Shown piece by piece: positions 1-9,668 of a DNA stretch of 64,000 nt (position 1 is the first letter of the stretch; every line of letters begins with the position of its first letter). Below the pieces are notes generated by a model. It was not told the DNA's origin. It worked only from the letters and a program-made list of their open reading frames with translations, and did no database searches. The DNA comes from Maribellus maritimus (GTDB lineage Bacteria; Bacteroidota; Bacteroidia; Bacteroidales; Prolixibacteraceae): NCBI RefSeq assembly GCF_022267315.1, contig NZ_JAIKLE010000003.1, forward strand, positions 233,148-297,147. The letters are read 5' to 3'. The translations under genes and the position numbers were made by a program.

Positions 1-24
1 AAAACAAAGACTAAACTTCTGTTC

Positions 25-1443
25 ATGAACAAGTTATATGTTCTGACCATTATCCTGCTTTTATTTGGTAAAGTATCTTTTTCAACTGTTCTGGAAGGTC
101 AAAACCGGGAATATGCAGGAAAAAGAATTGCTTTTTACACTTATTCCGACCCGATTGCGAAAAACGAACTGGAACTGTTTTCGATTGAGTTTGACAGTGA
201 AGGACATTTCAGGACAGAAGTTCAGCTTACTAAAACAACATTTGCTTTTTGTTATTTTGGAATTTACAGAGGCGAATTTTTCCTCGAACCGGATAAAACG
301 ATTCAACCCGTTTTCCCTCCTTCCCGGGAAAAATCGTTTGCCGATCAAAAAAATCCCTTTTTTGAGCCTGTTCTTTTTTGGTTTAAACTAAAAGACCCTC
401 AAGGTTTAAATCAAAATATACTCGACTTTGAAGCCCGTTTTAGCCAACTTACCAATAGCGAAAAATATTTTAACCGGCTCTATTTTAAACAATCACGCGA
501 AGTTTACGACTCAATTGTTTTCTTTCTCAACAACGATTTTTCAAAATCCAATAATCCTGTTTTTGAAAATCATAAAAAACTCAAAATAAAATTTTTAGAA
601 TCTGAAGTTTTCAGACAAAACCCGGAGGACGGCTCTGCAATTCTCTCAACTGTTCCCCCCGATTACTGGCAACATCCCGCATTTATAAGTTACTTCGAAA
701 GAATTTTCACCAACAGGCTCAGTTTTGATGCGAAATCGAAAGATGGCGATAAAATCAAAAATGCCATCGCCCGGCTTGATGTTGACTATCTGACCGGTTT
801 TGTAAAAAATAAATACAATTTAACCGGTCATGTTACACAACTGGCAATATTAAAAATGCTTTACGATGCTTTTTATTCCGGTGAATTTTCCCGTTCAGCT
901 ATTATTCAGCTGCTGGAGTCAGAACAATGGAAAAAAAATTCGTCGGAGACAATTAATACCTATACAAAAAATGTAATCGAAAAACTTACATTTTTACTCC
1001 CCGGCATAAAGGCTCCGGTAATTTGTTTAAAGGACATAAATGGACACCACAAATGTTCAGACGAGAACAAAGACAAATTTAAATATTTGATTTTTGCCGA
1101 TGCTGAGATGATAGTTTGTCAGGAACATTTAAAATATTTGACCAAAATTGAAGAACAGTTTCAGCAACATCTGGAAATTATTCCGGTAATGCGGAAAACG
1201 GATATTATTGAAATGAAAATGTTTCTTGATAAAAACCAGATTCCGGGAATGCAACTCGTTGACGAGACAGGCGAATTTATTCGCAAATATAAAGTAAAGG
1301 CCTTTCCCAGCTGTTTTCTTCTTGATGAAAATCATAAAATCGTTTTTGAAAATACCAAAGCTCCTCTCGACGGGTTTGAGCAACAGTTTGGATCCTTTTT
1401 ACAACAAGAACTTTTCAAACGACAAAGAAATCAAACCCGGTAA
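25..1443 (+). CDS. Secreted protein with degenerate thioredoxin-like C-terminus
   Basis: The 472-residue product begins with a hydrophobic signal peptide (about residues 1-20), so it is exported. The first 330 residues match nothing I recognise. The last 120 resemble the TlpA/ResA thioredoxin fold: a strand with FADAEMIVCQEHL where the active-site loop should be, and AFPSCFLLD, which fits the conserved cis-proline region. The CXXC motif is missing and only one cysteine remains in the loop, so ordinary disulfide chemistry is unlikely. The gene converges on the Nudix gene and their 3' ends overlap by 13 bp. The fold assignment is moderate and the function unknown. Confidence 0.75.
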   Translation: MNKLYVLTIILLLFGKVSFSTVLEGQNREYAGKRIAFYTYSDPIAKNELELFSIEFDSEGHFRTEVQLTKTTFAFCYFGIYRGEFFLEPDKTIQPVFPPSREKSFADQKNPFFEPVLFWFKLKDPQGLNQNILDFEARFSQLTNSEKYFNRLYFKQSREVYDSIVFFLNNDFSKSNNPVFENHKKLKIKFLESEVFRQNPEDGSAILSTVPPDYWQHPAFISYFERIFTNRLSFDAKSKDGDKIKNAIARLDVDYLTGFVKNKYNLTGHVTQLAILKMLYDAFYSGEFSRSAIIQLLESEQWKKNSSETINTYTKNVIEKLTFLLPGIKAPVICLKDINGHHKCSDENKDKFKYLIFADAEMIVCQEHLKYLTKIEEQFQQHLEIIPVMRKTDIIEMKMFLDKNQIPGMQLVDETGEFIRKYKVKAFPSCFLLDENHKIVFENTKAPLDGFEQQFGSFLQQELFKRQRNQTR

Positions 1444-2054
1444 AGGTTGATTATTTGTCTTAGATTTTCGTAAGTATTTTCCAAAACCTCGCCAAGTTCA
1501 GCAGGTGCAAACCATTTTATTTTTGTAATGCCTTCTTCTTGTTGAGGGACACCTGTTTTTGCTCCGCTGTAATTCATCTCATACCAAAATGTCTCTTTAA
1601 AAATCCACTCACCTTTGCTTTTTTTGTAGGGCGATTGGTAAATATGATAAGTTGAAGGTAATTCTCTGGCAATTTGTAATCCTGTTATTCCACATTCTTC
1701 CTCCACCTCCCGAATGGCTGCGTCTCTTGTTGTCTCACCTTTTTCCACTTTACCTTTTGGTAAATCCCACACCCCATTTCTTAGTATAAATAACTGCTTC
1801 CCTTCACCGTTAAAAACGACTCCGCCGGCAGCATCAATTTGTATAAAAGCCGATTTAAATACTTCAAAAAAATCAACAGGAGATGAATGAGTTAAAACAG
1901 CCTCCGCTACATTATTCAGAATAAAATTCTGAAACCACCTCCGGACATCAAAAACATTAAATGAATCGGTTCCCTGAATGGTTGTTTTATTTAATGTTAT
2001 ATTCTCCCGGGTGGAAATGTTTATCAATTTTTGATTAAAAAAAACTTTATACAT
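1431..2054 (-). CDS. Nudix hydrolase
   Basis: The 207-residue protein carries a full Nudix box, GKVEKGETTRDAAIREVEEE followed by CGI, matching GX5EX7REUXEEXGU. Nudix enzymes hydrolyse nucleoside diphosphates linked to another group. The glutamates of REVEEE bind the catalytic metal. About 60 residues precede the Nudix domain, an N-terminal extension of unknown role. The start lies 31 bp from the divergent pyrE start, and each gene's -7 box overlaps or abuts the other's start codon. Substrate cannot be told from sequence. Confidence 0.9.
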   Translation of the reverse strand: MYKVFFNQKLINISTRENITLNKTTIQGTDSFNVFDVRRWFQNFILNNVAEAVLTHSSPVDFFEVFKSAFIQIDAAGGVVFNGEGKQLFILRNGVWDLPKGKVEKGETTRDAAIREVEEECGITGLQIARELPSTYHIYQSPYKKSKGEWIFKETFWYEMNYSGAKTGVPQQEEGITKIKWFAPAELGEVLENTYENLRQIINLYRV

Positions 2055-2057
2055 TTG
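2050..2057 (+). promoter_or_regulatory. -7 box for pyrE
   Basis: TACATTTG matches the Bacteroidota -7 consensus TAnnTTTG, 28 bp before the pyrE ATG. A TTTG at 2030-2033 lies 16 nt upstream, shorter than the usual 19-21. The box overlaps the Nudix start codon on the other strand. A reverse-strand TAATTTTG at 2079-2086 could serve the Nudix gene. Confidence 0.5.
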
Positions 2058-2085
2058 CTCTTAATTAAAAAATTACTGCAAAATT

Positions 2086-2718
2086 ATGGAATCAACTCAA
2101 ATTGAAGTAACAAAAAAATTACTTGAAATAAATACAATAAAAATACAACCGTCAAGCCCTTTTACCTGGGCATCGGGATGGAAGTCGCCGATATATTGCG
2201 ATAACCGAAAGATACTTTCTTATCCGGAAACCCGTACATTTATCTGCGATAAATTTGTGGAATTAATCCGCGAAAAATACCCCGATGCAGAAGTAATTGC
2301 AGGGGTTGCAACCGGTGCAATTGCACACGGTGTGCTGGTAGCTGACAAACTTGGATTACCATTTATTTATGTTCGTTCGAAGCCCAAAGGACACGGACTG
2401 GAAAACCTGATTGAGGGAGACCTGAAACCCGGACAAAAAGTGGTAATTGTTGAAGATTTGGTATCAACCGGTGTAAGTAGCCTGAAAGCAGCGGAAGCTG
2501 TGAGCAATTTTGGAGGAGAAGTAGTTGGAATGGTGGCAATTTTTACCTATAATTTTCCACATGCAAAAGAAAACTTCAAAAAAGCAAAAGTTGAACTGAC
2601 AACATTAAGCCGGTACCAGATTTTAATCGACCTCGCTCTGGCAGAGGGTGAAATTACCAAGGAAGAAGTTGAATCGCTGATGGAATGGCGCGAAGACCCG
2701 GCAAACTGGGGTAAATAG
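2086..2718 (+). CDS. pyrE: Orotate phosphoribosyltransferase
   Basis: PyrE transfers ribose-5-phosphate from PRPP to orotate, giving OMP in pyrimidine synthesis. The 210-residue protein has the type I phosphoribosyltransferase signature VVIVEDLVSTGVSS (PRPP loop) and the catalytic-loop region RSKPKGHG. Length is normal for the family. It is followed by a strong Rho-independent terminator, so it is probably monocistronic or ends its unit. Confidence 0.95.
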   Translation: MESTQIEVTKKLLEINTIKIQPSSPFTWASGWKSPIYCDNRKILSYPETRTFICDKFVELIREKYPDAEVIAGVATGAIAHGVLVADKLGLPFIYVRSKPKGHGLENLIEGDLKPGQKVVIVEDLVSTGVSSLKAAEAVSNFGGEVVGMVAIFTYNFPHAKENFKKAKVELTTLSRYQILIDLALAEGEITKEEVESLMEWREDPANWGK

Positions 2719-2745
2719 TAGAATTTTCGGAAACCTAGGATAGAG

Positions 2746-2770
2746 ATCCCGCTTATGCGGGATTTTTTTT
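2746..2770 (+). terminator. Rho-independent terminator after pyrE
   Basis: A perfect 7-bp stem, ATCCCGC/GCGGGAT, with a TTAT loop runs directly into eight T residues. Confidence 0.9.
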
Positions 2771-2788
2771 CATTACAAAAAGAAAGTT

Positions 2789-3238
2789 ATGAGTTTACAC
2801 AAATATGTAAGTGACGTAAAAGTAATTAACCAAAACGAACAGGTTGTTTTTAATTACCTTTCCAATTTTGAAAATCTGGCGGCTTATCTCAATTCAGGAT
2901 TGATTGAAAAAATAACCAAACAAGTACCGCAGGTTAAAATTACCGATTTTCAGTCCAATCGTGATTCCTGCAAATTTAAAATTACCGGGATGGGAGTTGC
3001 TGAAATTAAAATTGTAAACCGCGATCCTTTTAAAACCATTAAAGTTGAAAGTTCGGGGAGCCTTCCGCTAAGTTTTACTTTCTGGATTCAACTGTTACCT
3101 GCCGATGCCTTTAAAACAAAAATGAGGCTCACATTACACGCAGAAATGAGCATGATGATAAAAATGATGGCAGGAAACAAACTGGAGGAAGGCATTAACC
3201 AATTGGCTGATACACTGTCGAAACTTCCTTATAAATAA
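2789..3238 (+). CDS. SRPBCC-family protein
   Basis: The 149-residue protein has the layout of START/polyketide-cyclase-like (SRPBCC) lipid- or ligand-binding proteins: an N-terminal strand, a helix around VVFNYLSNFENLAAYL, then alternating strands and a long C-terminal helix ending LADTLSKLPYK. No catalytic motif is visible. It converges on birA. The ligand is unknown. Confidence 0.75.
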   Translation: MSLHKYVSDVKVINQNEQVVFNYLSNFENLAAYLNSGLIEKITKQVPQVKITDFQSNRDSCKFKITGMGVAEIKIVNRDPFKTIKVESSGSLPLSFTFWIQLLPADAFKTKMRLTLHAEMSMMIKMMAGNKLEEGINQLADTLSKLPYK

Positions 3239-3259
3239 ATTTTGACTCCTCCGCTGAAA

Positions 3260-4003
3260 TCAAAAAATATACTCAACTTCCTTAAACATATACTCAGAAA
3301 GTTTTCCATTTTGCCTCTTTAAAATTAATTGGCCGAATTCACCAATTCCAATAATCTTTGCTTCAAATTCACCATCTCCGTCTTTAAAAGTACTCCATAT
3401 ATTCTTTCGAAAAAGCCGATCAAGGTACATGAAATCAATATACTCAAAGTCTCCCTCCTCCAATTTCTGATACCACTTAAAAATCAGTTCCACGACTTCA
3501 TCCAACACCTCATGAATATTGTATTCTTCGCCTGTGATTTGTTGTAATGAAACCGGATTTTGAGCATCGGAAACAAACTCTTTTTGGTTGAGGTTTAAGC
3601 CAATTCCCAAAACCGATGAAAAAATATTTCTTCCTTTTACACCATTTTCTATTAAAATACCGGCAATCTTTCTACTTCCCAGATACAAATCGTTGGGCCA
3701 TTTTATCGATACATCCGAAGTTTCGCTATTAAGGAAGTCATACAAAGCAAGGCTAACAATCTTTGATATAGCAAATTGTCTTTCAGCAGGTAAAAACCCG
3801 GGGAACAAAATTATGCTGGTCAGCAGATTCTTTCCTCTTTCACTTTCCCAGTAATTGCCACGTTGTCCTCTGCCTTTCTCCTGAAAATATGTCAAAACGA
3901 CAGTGCCTTCTACTGCCTGTTTCGACATAATTAGCTGGTTGGCATAGTTGTTGGTAGATTCAACTGCGTTCAAAACAATATAATTTTTGTCTGAAAAATT
4001 CAT
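3260..4003 (-). CDS. birA: Biotin-[acetyl-CoA-carboxylase] ligase
   Basis: The 247-residue protein joins biotin to the acetyl-CoA carboxylase carrier subunit. The biotinyl-AMP loop GRGQRGNYWES and the KWPNDLYLGSRKIAGILIE segment are diagnostic. There is no N-terminal helix-turn-helix, so this is the monofunctional form and not a BirA repressor. It is divergent from rsfS across 145 bp, a pairing often seen in Bacteroidota. Confidence 0.95.
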   Translation of the reverse strand: MNFSDKNYIVLNAVESTNNYANQLIMSKQAVEGTVVLTYFQEKGRGQRGNYWESERGKNLLTSIILFPGFLPAERQFAISKIVSLALYDFLNSETSDVSIKWPNDLYLGSRKIAGILIENGVKGRNIFSSVLGIGLNLNQKEFVSDAQNPVSLQQITGEEYNIHEVLDEVVELIFKWYQKLEEGDFEYIDFMYLDRLFRKNIWSTFKDGDGEFEAKIIGIGEFGQLILKRQNGKLSEYMFKEVEYIF

Positions 4004-4121
4004 ACATTTTTACTTTAACTCGTCAACTTTTTATTGATGAAATGGTTTTTTACATCACAGCATGGTTGGATGCACTAAAACAGAAATGAAAGTACAAAAA
4101 ATGGGAATAAGGCAAAAAGAT

Positions 4122-4129
4122 TATCTTTG
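4122..4129 (+). promoter_or_regulatory. -7 box for the rsfS-ftsH operon
   Basis: TATCTTTG fits TAnnTTTG and lies 19 bp before the rsfS ATG. No clear -33 TTTG is present at the right distance. Confidence 0.45.
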
Positions 4130-4148
4130 TATGGTACAATAAAAATAT

Positions 4149-4520
4149 ATGACAGGGAAAAAGGAAGAAACAGACAAAACAATTGAAGCAATTCTGGAAG
4201 GAATTAACCGAATTAAAGGAAAGGAAATAACAATAATTGATTTAAATACAATACATCATACTGAATGTGGATACTTTGTAATATGCCATGGAAACTCAAA
4301 TACGCAGGTAAATGCGATATCACAATCAGTTGAAGAAGTTGTTGAAAAACATACAGGAGAAAAAGCCTGGCACCGCGACGGATACAAAAACGCAATATGG
4401 ATTTTAATTGATTACGGAGAGATTATGGTTCATGTTTTTCAAAAAGACGCAAGAGAATTTTATAACCTTGAAGGCCTTTGGGCTGACGCAAAAATTACAA
4501 AAATAGAAGCAGAAAATTGA
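4149..4520 (+). CDS. rsfS: Ribosomal silencing factor RsfS
   Basis: The 123-residue protein belongs to the RsfS/Iojap (DUF143) family. RsfS binds ribosomal protein L14 and blocks subunit joining when nutrients are short. Typical segments are GYFVICHGNSNTQVNAI and the C-terminal IMVHVFQKDAREFYNLEGLW with the conserved HVF...REFYNLE...W pattern. It is the first gene of an operon running into ftsH with only 8 bp between its stop codon and the ftsH ATG. Confidence 0.95.
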   Translation: MTGKKEETDKTIEAILEGINRIKGKEITIIDLNTIHHTECGYFVICHGNSNTQVNAISQSVEEVVEKHTGEKAWHRDGYKNAIWILIDYGEIMVHVFQKDAREFYNLEGLWADAKITKIEAEN

Positions 4521-4528
4521 AATTAATT

Positions 4529-6583
4529 ATGGCAGACGATAAAAATAAACAAAATAAGCCAACCAATCCATTTGGCTCATTTAACTCTAACAAAAAGAAT
4601 GATGGGAAAGGGCCAAAATTCAATGCCTATTGGATCTATGGGATAATTGCCATTGTTTTCATTATTGTTCAGTTTTACTTTAGCAATTCACGAGGCCCGG
4701 TTGAAACCAACTGGAGTGAAGTAAAATCAACGATGCTGGCTAACCAGGATATCGAAAGGATTGTTGTTGTAAATGAAAAGCACGCCAACATTTACATAAA
4801 AAAAGACAGGCTCGATAAATACGAATCTGAATTTAGCGGCAACTTTTCAAAGCCTTCAGAGAGCGGACCTCACTTTACGTTTAATATTGGTTCGGTGGAA
4901 ACATTCGAACGCAATTTACGTGAAGCCCAGGAAGGAACGGATTATGAAGTGCTTCCCGAGTATAAGGAAGAACGTAACTGGGCAGGAGAAATTTTATGGA
5001 CCATCGGCCCGTTTGTACTAATCATTTTACTTTGGTGGTGGATTTTTAGAAGAATGAGCCGAGGAGGAGCCGGTGGAGGAGCCGGTGGTATTTTTAATGT
5101 TGGAAAATCACAGGCAAAAATATTTGATAAAGACCAGAAAGTTTCAACTAATTTTAAAGATGTTGCCGGGCTGGCAGAAGCGAAACAGGAAGTGGAAGAA
5201 ATTGTGGAATTCCTTAAAAGCCCGGCGAAATATACCAAATTAGGTGGAAAGATTCCTAAAGGGGCGCTTTTAGTAGGGCCTCCCGGAACCGGAAAAACAT
5301 TATTGGCAAAAGCTGTGGCAGGGGAAGCAAACGTACCGTTTTTCTCTATGTCTGGTTCCGACTTTGTTGAAATGTTTGTTGGTGTAGGTGCTTCGCGTGT
5401 GCGTGACCTGTTCAAACAAGCAAAAGAAAAGGCACCTTGTATTGTATTTATTGATGAGATTGATGCAATTGGGAGAGCACGTGGAAGAAACCCCAATTTT
5501 GGTTCAAATGATGAAAGAGAAAACACCTTAAATCAATTATTGACCGAAATGGATGGGTTTGACACCAACAGTGGTGTTATTATTCTTGCTGCTACAAACC
5601 GTGCTGATGTTCTTGACCGGGCACTGATGCGTGCCGGACGTTTTGACCGGCAGATACACGTTGAGCTGCCCGATTTGAACGAACGAGGAGCAATATTCAA
5701 TGTTCATCTCCGCCCACTCAAATTGGATCAAAGTGTAAATGTTGAATTTCTGGCGAAACAAACACCGGGTTTTTCAGGTGCCGATATTGCCAACGTTTGT
5801 AACGAAGCTGCATTAATAGCAGCGCGTAAAAACAGGGAAGCAGTTACCAAACAAGACTTTCTGGATGCTGTTGATCGTATTATTGGTGGTCTGGAAAAGA
5901 AAAATAAAATCATTTCACAGGAAGAAAAGAAAACCATTGCCTACCACGAAGCCGGCCACGCTACCATTAGTTGGCTGCTGGAACATGCTCATCCGCTGGT
6001 AAAAGTAACAATCGTACCCCGTGGAAAAGCTTTAGGTGCGGCCTGGTATTTACCTGAAGAACGCTCTATCACGACCAAAGAACAACTGCTCGACGAAATG
6101 TGTTCGGCATTAGGAGGACGAGCTGCAGAAGAAATAATCTTCGGAAAAATCTCTTCCGGTGCACAGAACGATTTGGAAAAAATTACCAAACAAGCTTATG
6201 CAATGGTTAGCATTTTTGGCATGAGCGAAAAGGTAGGTAATGTAAGTTTTTACGACTCAAGCGGACAGAACGATTACACATTTACAAAACCATACAGCGA
6301 AAAAACAGCAGAGTTAATCGATGAAGAAGTAAAGATTCTTATCGATGCACAGTATGTAAGAGCACTAAAAGTTCTGAAAGACAACGCTGAGGGACACAAA
6401 AAGCTGGCAGATCGTCTCTTGGTAAAAGAGGTTATTTTCAGTGAAGATCTGGAAGAAATTTTTGGAAAACGTCCCTGGAACAAGGAAACCGGTGTAGCAG
6501 AAAAACAACGCCAAAATGTTTCTGAAAATAAGGAAATTGAAGAAAAATCGGAAGATTCTGAAAGCCAGGTAATATCTGCATAA
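4529..6583 (+). CDS. ftsH: ATP-dependent zinc metalloprotease FtsH
   Basis: FtsH is a membrane-anchored AAA+ protease that degrades misfolded and regulatory membrane proteins. From the ATG at 4529 (MADDKNK) the protein has 684 residues. It shows two membrane spans (about 32-51 and 151-172) around a periplasmic loop, Walker A GPPGTGKT near 250, Walker [11 protein letters not shown], the SRH region, and the zinc site HEAGH. A TTG 12 bp upstream is in frame but overlaps rsfS, so the ATG is preferred. The C-terminal tail is acidic and Glu/Lys/Ser-rich. Confidence 0.97.
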   Translation: MADDKNKQNKPTNPFGSFNSNKKNDGKGPKFNAYWIYGIIAIVFIIVQFYFSNSRGPVETNWSEVKSTMLANQDIERIVVVNEKHANIYIKKDRLDKYESEFSGNFSKPSESGPHFTFNIGSVETFERNLREAQEGTDYEVLPEYKEERNWAGEILWTIGPFVLIILLWWWIFRRMSRGGAGGGAGGIFNVGKSQAKIFDKDQKVSTNFKDVAGLAEAKQEVEEIVEFLKSPAKYTKLGGKIPKGALLVGPPGTGKTLLAKAVAGEANVPFFSMSGSDFVEMFVGVGASRVRDLFKQAKEKAPCIVFIDEIDAIGRARGRNPNFGSNDERENTLNQLLTEMDGFDTNSGVIILAATNRADVLDRALMRAGRFDRQIHVELPDLNERGAIFNVHLRPLKLDQSVNVEFLAKQTPGFSGADIANVCNEAALIAARKNREAVTKQDFLDAVDRIIGGLEKKNKIISQEEKKTIAYHEAGHATISWLLEHAHPLVKVTIVPRGKALGAAWYLPEERSITTKEQLLDEMCSALGGRAAEEIIFGKISSGAQNDLEKITKQAYAMVSIFGMSEKVGNVSFYDSSGQNDYTFTKPYSEKTAELIDEEVKILIDAQYVRALKVLKDNAEGHKKLADRLLVKEVIFSEDLEEIFGKRPWNKETGVAEKQRQNVSENKEIEEKSEDSESQVISA

Positions 6584-7198
6584 ATGAAATCGGCAAGGCA
6601 GGAGATATTAGAGAAATTAAAAAACACCCAACATTTCTTGCCTGAAAAGCCGGATTTTGACACTCCCGTTTATCATTCCATTGAAGAGCCGCTGGATGTG
6701 GCTTTTAAAAAAAATCTGGAAAAGGTAAACGGGAGTGTTTATTTGTTTGATACCAAAAACGAACTTTGTTCTGAACTTCAGCTTTTGCTGAAAAAATATT
6801 CAGCAGAAAATATTGGTTGTAAAGAACCTGAACTCCAAAAACTTTTAGAAGAATATAACATCCAATTTTCAACCAGTGACCATTTTAATGAGAATATTGA
6901 AGCGGGAATAACCGGCTGCGAATTTCTTATTGCCCACACGGGGTCAGTAATGATAAGTTCTATACAAGCCGGCGGGCGCCAAATGTTTGTTTATCCGCCT
7001 GTTCATATTGTAATAGCCCAAAAGAAACAGGTCGTTGATTATCTTGAAAGTGCCTATTCAGGTATTGTTAAAAAATACAAAAACAATTTGCCTTCGGCGG
7101 TTACAATTATTACAGGTCCCAGCAGGACTGCCGACATCGAAAAAACACTAATTCTTGGAGCACACGGCCCCAAAGAGCTTCATGTATTTTTAGTCTGA
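6584..7198 (+). CDS. LUD-domain protein (LutC/YkgG type)
   Basis: The 204-residue protein matches the LUD domain of LutC. The GITGCEFLIAHTGSVMI and ITGPSRTADIEKTLILGAHG segments are characteristic. LutC works with LutA and LutB in lactate oxidation, but neither is nearby. Here the gene starts directly after the ftsH stop and sits in the envelope operon, as it does in many Bacteroidota, so its role may be different. Family call is firm, function is not. Confidence 0.88.
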   Translation: MKSARQEILEKLKNTQHFLPEKPDFDTPVYHSIEEPLDVAFKKNLEKVNGSVYLFDTKNELCSELQLLLKKYSAENIGCKEPELQKLLEEYNIQFSTSDHFNENIEAGITGCEFLIAHTGSVMISSIQAGGRQMFVYPPVHIVIAQKKQVVDYLESAYSGIVKKYKNNLPSAVTIITGPSRTADIEKTLILGAHGPKELHVFLV

Positions 7199-7216
7199 AA
7201 AATAATTCAATTTATT

Positions 7217-7224
7217 TACCTTTG
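7217..7224 (+). promoter_or_regulatory. -7 box before the DUF2007 gene
   Basis: TACCTTTG matches TAnnTTTG and ends 4 bp before the ATG at 7229. A transcript from it would be nearly leaderless. It could give internal expression of the phospholipid genes. No -33 box is evident. Confidence 0.4.
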
Positions 7225-7228
7225 TAAA

Positions 7229-7435
7229 ATGGAAGAAGGTTGGAAAGAAGTGTACATGACTGCCCATGAGTATAAAGCTGAGATGGCACGGGAAATTCTG
7301 GAAAATAGCGGTATCAAAGCAGTTGTTATGAACCAGCAGGATACAGCATATAAAGTTTTGGGAGAGTATCTGGTTTACGTGGCTGATGCGGACTATACAC
7401 GCTCTGTTGAACTACTTAAAAATTTAAAAAATTGA
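7229..7435 (+). CDS. DUF2007 small protein
   Basis: This 68-residue protein has the DUF2007 pattern, in which a short beta-alpha-beta unit covers the whole chain: MTAHEYKAEMAREILENSGI, then VVMNQQDTAYKVLGEYLVYV. The family is annotated as a putative signal-transducing protein without a proven role. It overlaps the cdsA TTG start by 4 bp, which suggests translational coupling. Confidence 0.85.
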   Translation: MEEGWKEVYMTAHEYKAEMAREILENSGIKAVVMNQQDTAYKVLGEYLVYVADADYTRSVELLKNLKN

Positions 7436-8262
7436 ACAACCTCCTAAAACGTTCATTAACCGGGATTATTTACGTGGCCGTAATTCTGACAGGAACAATG
7501 ATTCACCCGATTATTTTTGCTCTTGTTTTTTTGCCACTTATGGTTGTGACACAGCTTGAATTTTACATTCTGATGAAAAACGGTGATTTTAATCCTCAAA
7601 AAATTATTGGTTTGGTTACAGGAGGACTGTTGTTTGTTGCTTGTTATTTTGCTGCCCGAAAAATCATTCCCTTTCAATTTTGCCTACTTATTTTTCCTTT
7701 TTTAATAATCATCCTACTTTCAGAGGTCTTGCGCAAAAAAGAAAATTCCCTGCAAAATAACTTTATCACAATAGGTGGCTTTATCTATGTGTCCATACCA
7801 TTTGCTTTACTAAATTTTATTGTCTTTCCCGGTTTTCCGGAAAACAGTCAGTTTTATCCCTGGATTTTGGCCGGACTATTTTTTATCATATGGATTTACG
7901 ATTCAATGGCATACTTAATAGGTTCAAAATTTGGCAAACATAAAATGTGTGAAAGAATATCACCCAATAAATCGTGGGAAGGACTGATTGGAGGTGCCGT
8001 TTTTGCAATTATTATGGGAATACTAAATGCAGTAATCTTTCAGTCGCTTTCGGTAACCGTATGGATTGTAACTGCAGCATTGGTTGTTCTGTTCGGAACA
8101 TTTGGAGATCTTTTTGAATCAAAAATAAAACGCGAACTAAAAATTAAAGACTCAGGGAATATATTGCCCGGGCATGGTGGCTTTCTTGACCGCTTAGACA
8201 GTTTATTATTTGTGATTCCGGTTATTTACGTCTGGTTAATATTAGGAGGAAATATTTCATGA
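7432..8262 (+). CDS. cdsA: Phosphatidate cytidylyltransferase
   Basis: CdsA makes CDP-diacylglycerol from phosphatidate and CTP at the inner membrane. The 276-residue protein has about eight hydrophobic segments and the C-terminal family signature around SPNKSWEGLIGG and FGDLFESKIKRELKIKDSG...LPGHGGFLDRLDS. The TTG start overlaps the DUF2007 stop and no ATG fits better. The stop overlaps the psd ATG. Confidence 0.95.
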   Translation: MNNLLKRSLTGIIYVAVILTGTMIHPIIFALVFLPLMVVTQLEFYILMKNGDFNPQKIIGLVTGGLLFVACYFAARKIIPFQFCLLIFPFLIIILLSEVLRKKENSLQNNFITIGGFIYVSIPFALLNFIVFPGFPENSQFYPWILAGLFFIIWIYDSMAYLIGSKFGKHKMCERISPNKSWEGLIGGAVFAIIMGILNAVIFQSLSVTVWIVTAALVVLFGTFGDLFESKIKRELKIKDSGNILPGHGGFLDRLDSLLFVIPVIYVWLILGGNIS

Positions 8263-8912
8263 GAATTCACAGAGAAGGTATAAAAATAATCCCCATCGCT
8301 TTTTTCTTTTTGGCGGTATTAGATGCGTTGGTCTATTTTTTTCTGAAAGAATACTTAATTTTCTATTTTTTAATGGTTGCGTCATTGGTATTGGCGGCAC
8401 TTATTGTTTTCTTTTTCAGAGTTCCAAACCGCAAAATTGAGCTAAACGAAACACATGTGCTTGCTCCCGCCGATGGAGATATTGTGGCCATTGAACCGCT
8501 TTATGAAAAAGACTATTTTAAGGATGAGCGTATCCAGGTTTCCATTTTCATGTCGCCGCTGAATGTACACCAGAACCGGGCTCCGGTTTCGGGAGAAGTA
8601 GTTTATGTACATCATAAAAACGGGCGCTTTTACCCTGCATTTATAGCGAAATCGTCAGAAGAAAACGAACGTTGTTCAACCGTTTTTAAAATGAAAGACG
8701 GGACACAAATTTTGTCTCGGCAAATTGCCGGAGCAGTGGCCCGACGAATTGCAAACTATAAAAAACCGGGAGATTTTGTAGTTCAGGGACAGGAGTACGG
8801 ATTTATCAGATTTGGATCACGTGTTGACGTTTTTCTTCCGGCAGATGCTAAAATAAACGTTTCGCTGCATCAAAAATCCATAGGTGGAAAAACCATTCTT
8901 GCAACACTTTAA
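8259..8912 (+). CDS. psd: Phosphatidylserine decarboxylase
   Basis: Psd converts phosphatidylserine to phosphatidylethanolamine. The 217-residue form is the short archaeal-type enzyme, with N-terminal membrane segments and the autocleavage site RFGSRVDVFLP, where the serine becomes the pyruvoyl group. The HVLAPADGDIV segment is also conserved. It overlaps cdsA by 4 bp and precedes pssA by 9 bp, so all steps from phosphatidate to phosphatidylethanolamine are in one operon. Confidence 0.95.
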   Translation: MRIHREGIKIIPIAFFFLAVLDALVYFFLKEYLIFYFLMVASLVLAALIVFFFRVPNRKIELNETHVLAPADGDIVAIEPLYEKDYFKDERIQVSIFMSPLNVHQNRAPVSGEVVYVHHKNGRFYPAFIAKSSEENERCSTVFKMKDGTQILSRQIAGAVARRIANYKKPGDFVVQGQEYGFIRFGSRVDVFLPADAKINVSLHQKSIGGKTILATL

Positions 8913-8921
8913 TTTAAAGAA

Positions 8922-9668
8922 ATGAAAAAAATTGTTGGGCAAATACCCAATTTTATTACTTCTTTAAACCTCTTATCAGGTTCTTTGGCTGTAATCTTTG
9001 CCATCGACGGGCATTTAATATGGGCTGGTGTATTTATCTGTTTTGCTGCTGTTTTTGATTTTATGGACGGTTTGGCAGCTCGTCTTCTCCACGCATATTC
9101 CGAAGTCGGCAAACAACTGGATTCTCTTGCCGACGTGGTTTCGTTTGGTCTTGCCCCCGGAGCTATTCTTTTTACCCTTTTTGAATTTTCTCTGTTTGAC
9201 AAAAATTTACCTGTTTATGAAATCTCGGGGCAATGGTATGAATGGTTAATTCTTTTCTCTGCTTTTTTAATTCCGGTTTTTGGAGCTATCCGCCTTGCCC
9301 GGTTTAACTCTTCTTTTTCTGAGGAACCATTTTTCCGGGGGCTTCCCATTCCTGCAAATGCTTTGCTTTGGGCATCACTGGGTTTAATTCTCCAATTTCC
9401 GGGAAATGAAAAACTGTTTCAACTTGTTTTTACCACCAAAAATTTATTATTCCTCGGTGTTTTCACATCAGGAATGATGGTCATCAATCTGCCAATGTTT
9501 TCACTAAAAGTTAAATCATTATCGGTAAAAGAAAATTGGTATCGCTACTTGTTTCTTCTCATTTCGGGGGCGATGATAATTATTTTCAAAGCTTACGGAT
9601 TGGCTTTCTCTATCTTTCTGTATATTATTCTGAATGTTATCTTTTATCTGGCAAAGGTGGATCTTTAA
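8922..9668 (+). CDS. pssA: CDP-diacylglycerol-serine O-phosphatidyltransferase
   Basis: PssA joins serine to CDP-diacylglycerol. The CDP-alcohol phosphotransferase motif DGX2ARX8GX3DX3D is complete (DGLAAR...G...D...D around residues 50-70). The 248-residue protein has several membrane helices. It is the last gene of the phospholipid operon and converges on the sigma-54 regulator. Confidence 0.95.
   Translation: MKKIVGQIPNFITSLNLLSGSLAVIFAIDGHLIWAGVFICFAAVFDFMDGLAARLLHAYSEVGKQLDSLADVVSFGLAPGAILFTLFEFSLFDKNLPVYEISGQWYEWLILFSAFLIPVFGAIRLARFNSSFSEEPFFRGLPIPANALLWASLGLILQFPGNEKLFQLVFTTKNLLFLGVFTSGMMVINLPMFSLKVKSLSVKENWYRYLFLLISGAMIIIFKAYGLAFSIFLYIILNVIFYLAKVDL

Noticed and set aside
4942..5526. 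Long antisense frame inside ftsH
   Set aside because: A shadow of the strongly conserved AAA+ coding sequence.
6584..7198. Lactate utilisation operon
   Set aside because: Only a LutC-like LUD protein is present, without LutA or LutB, inside an ftsH-phospholipid operon.
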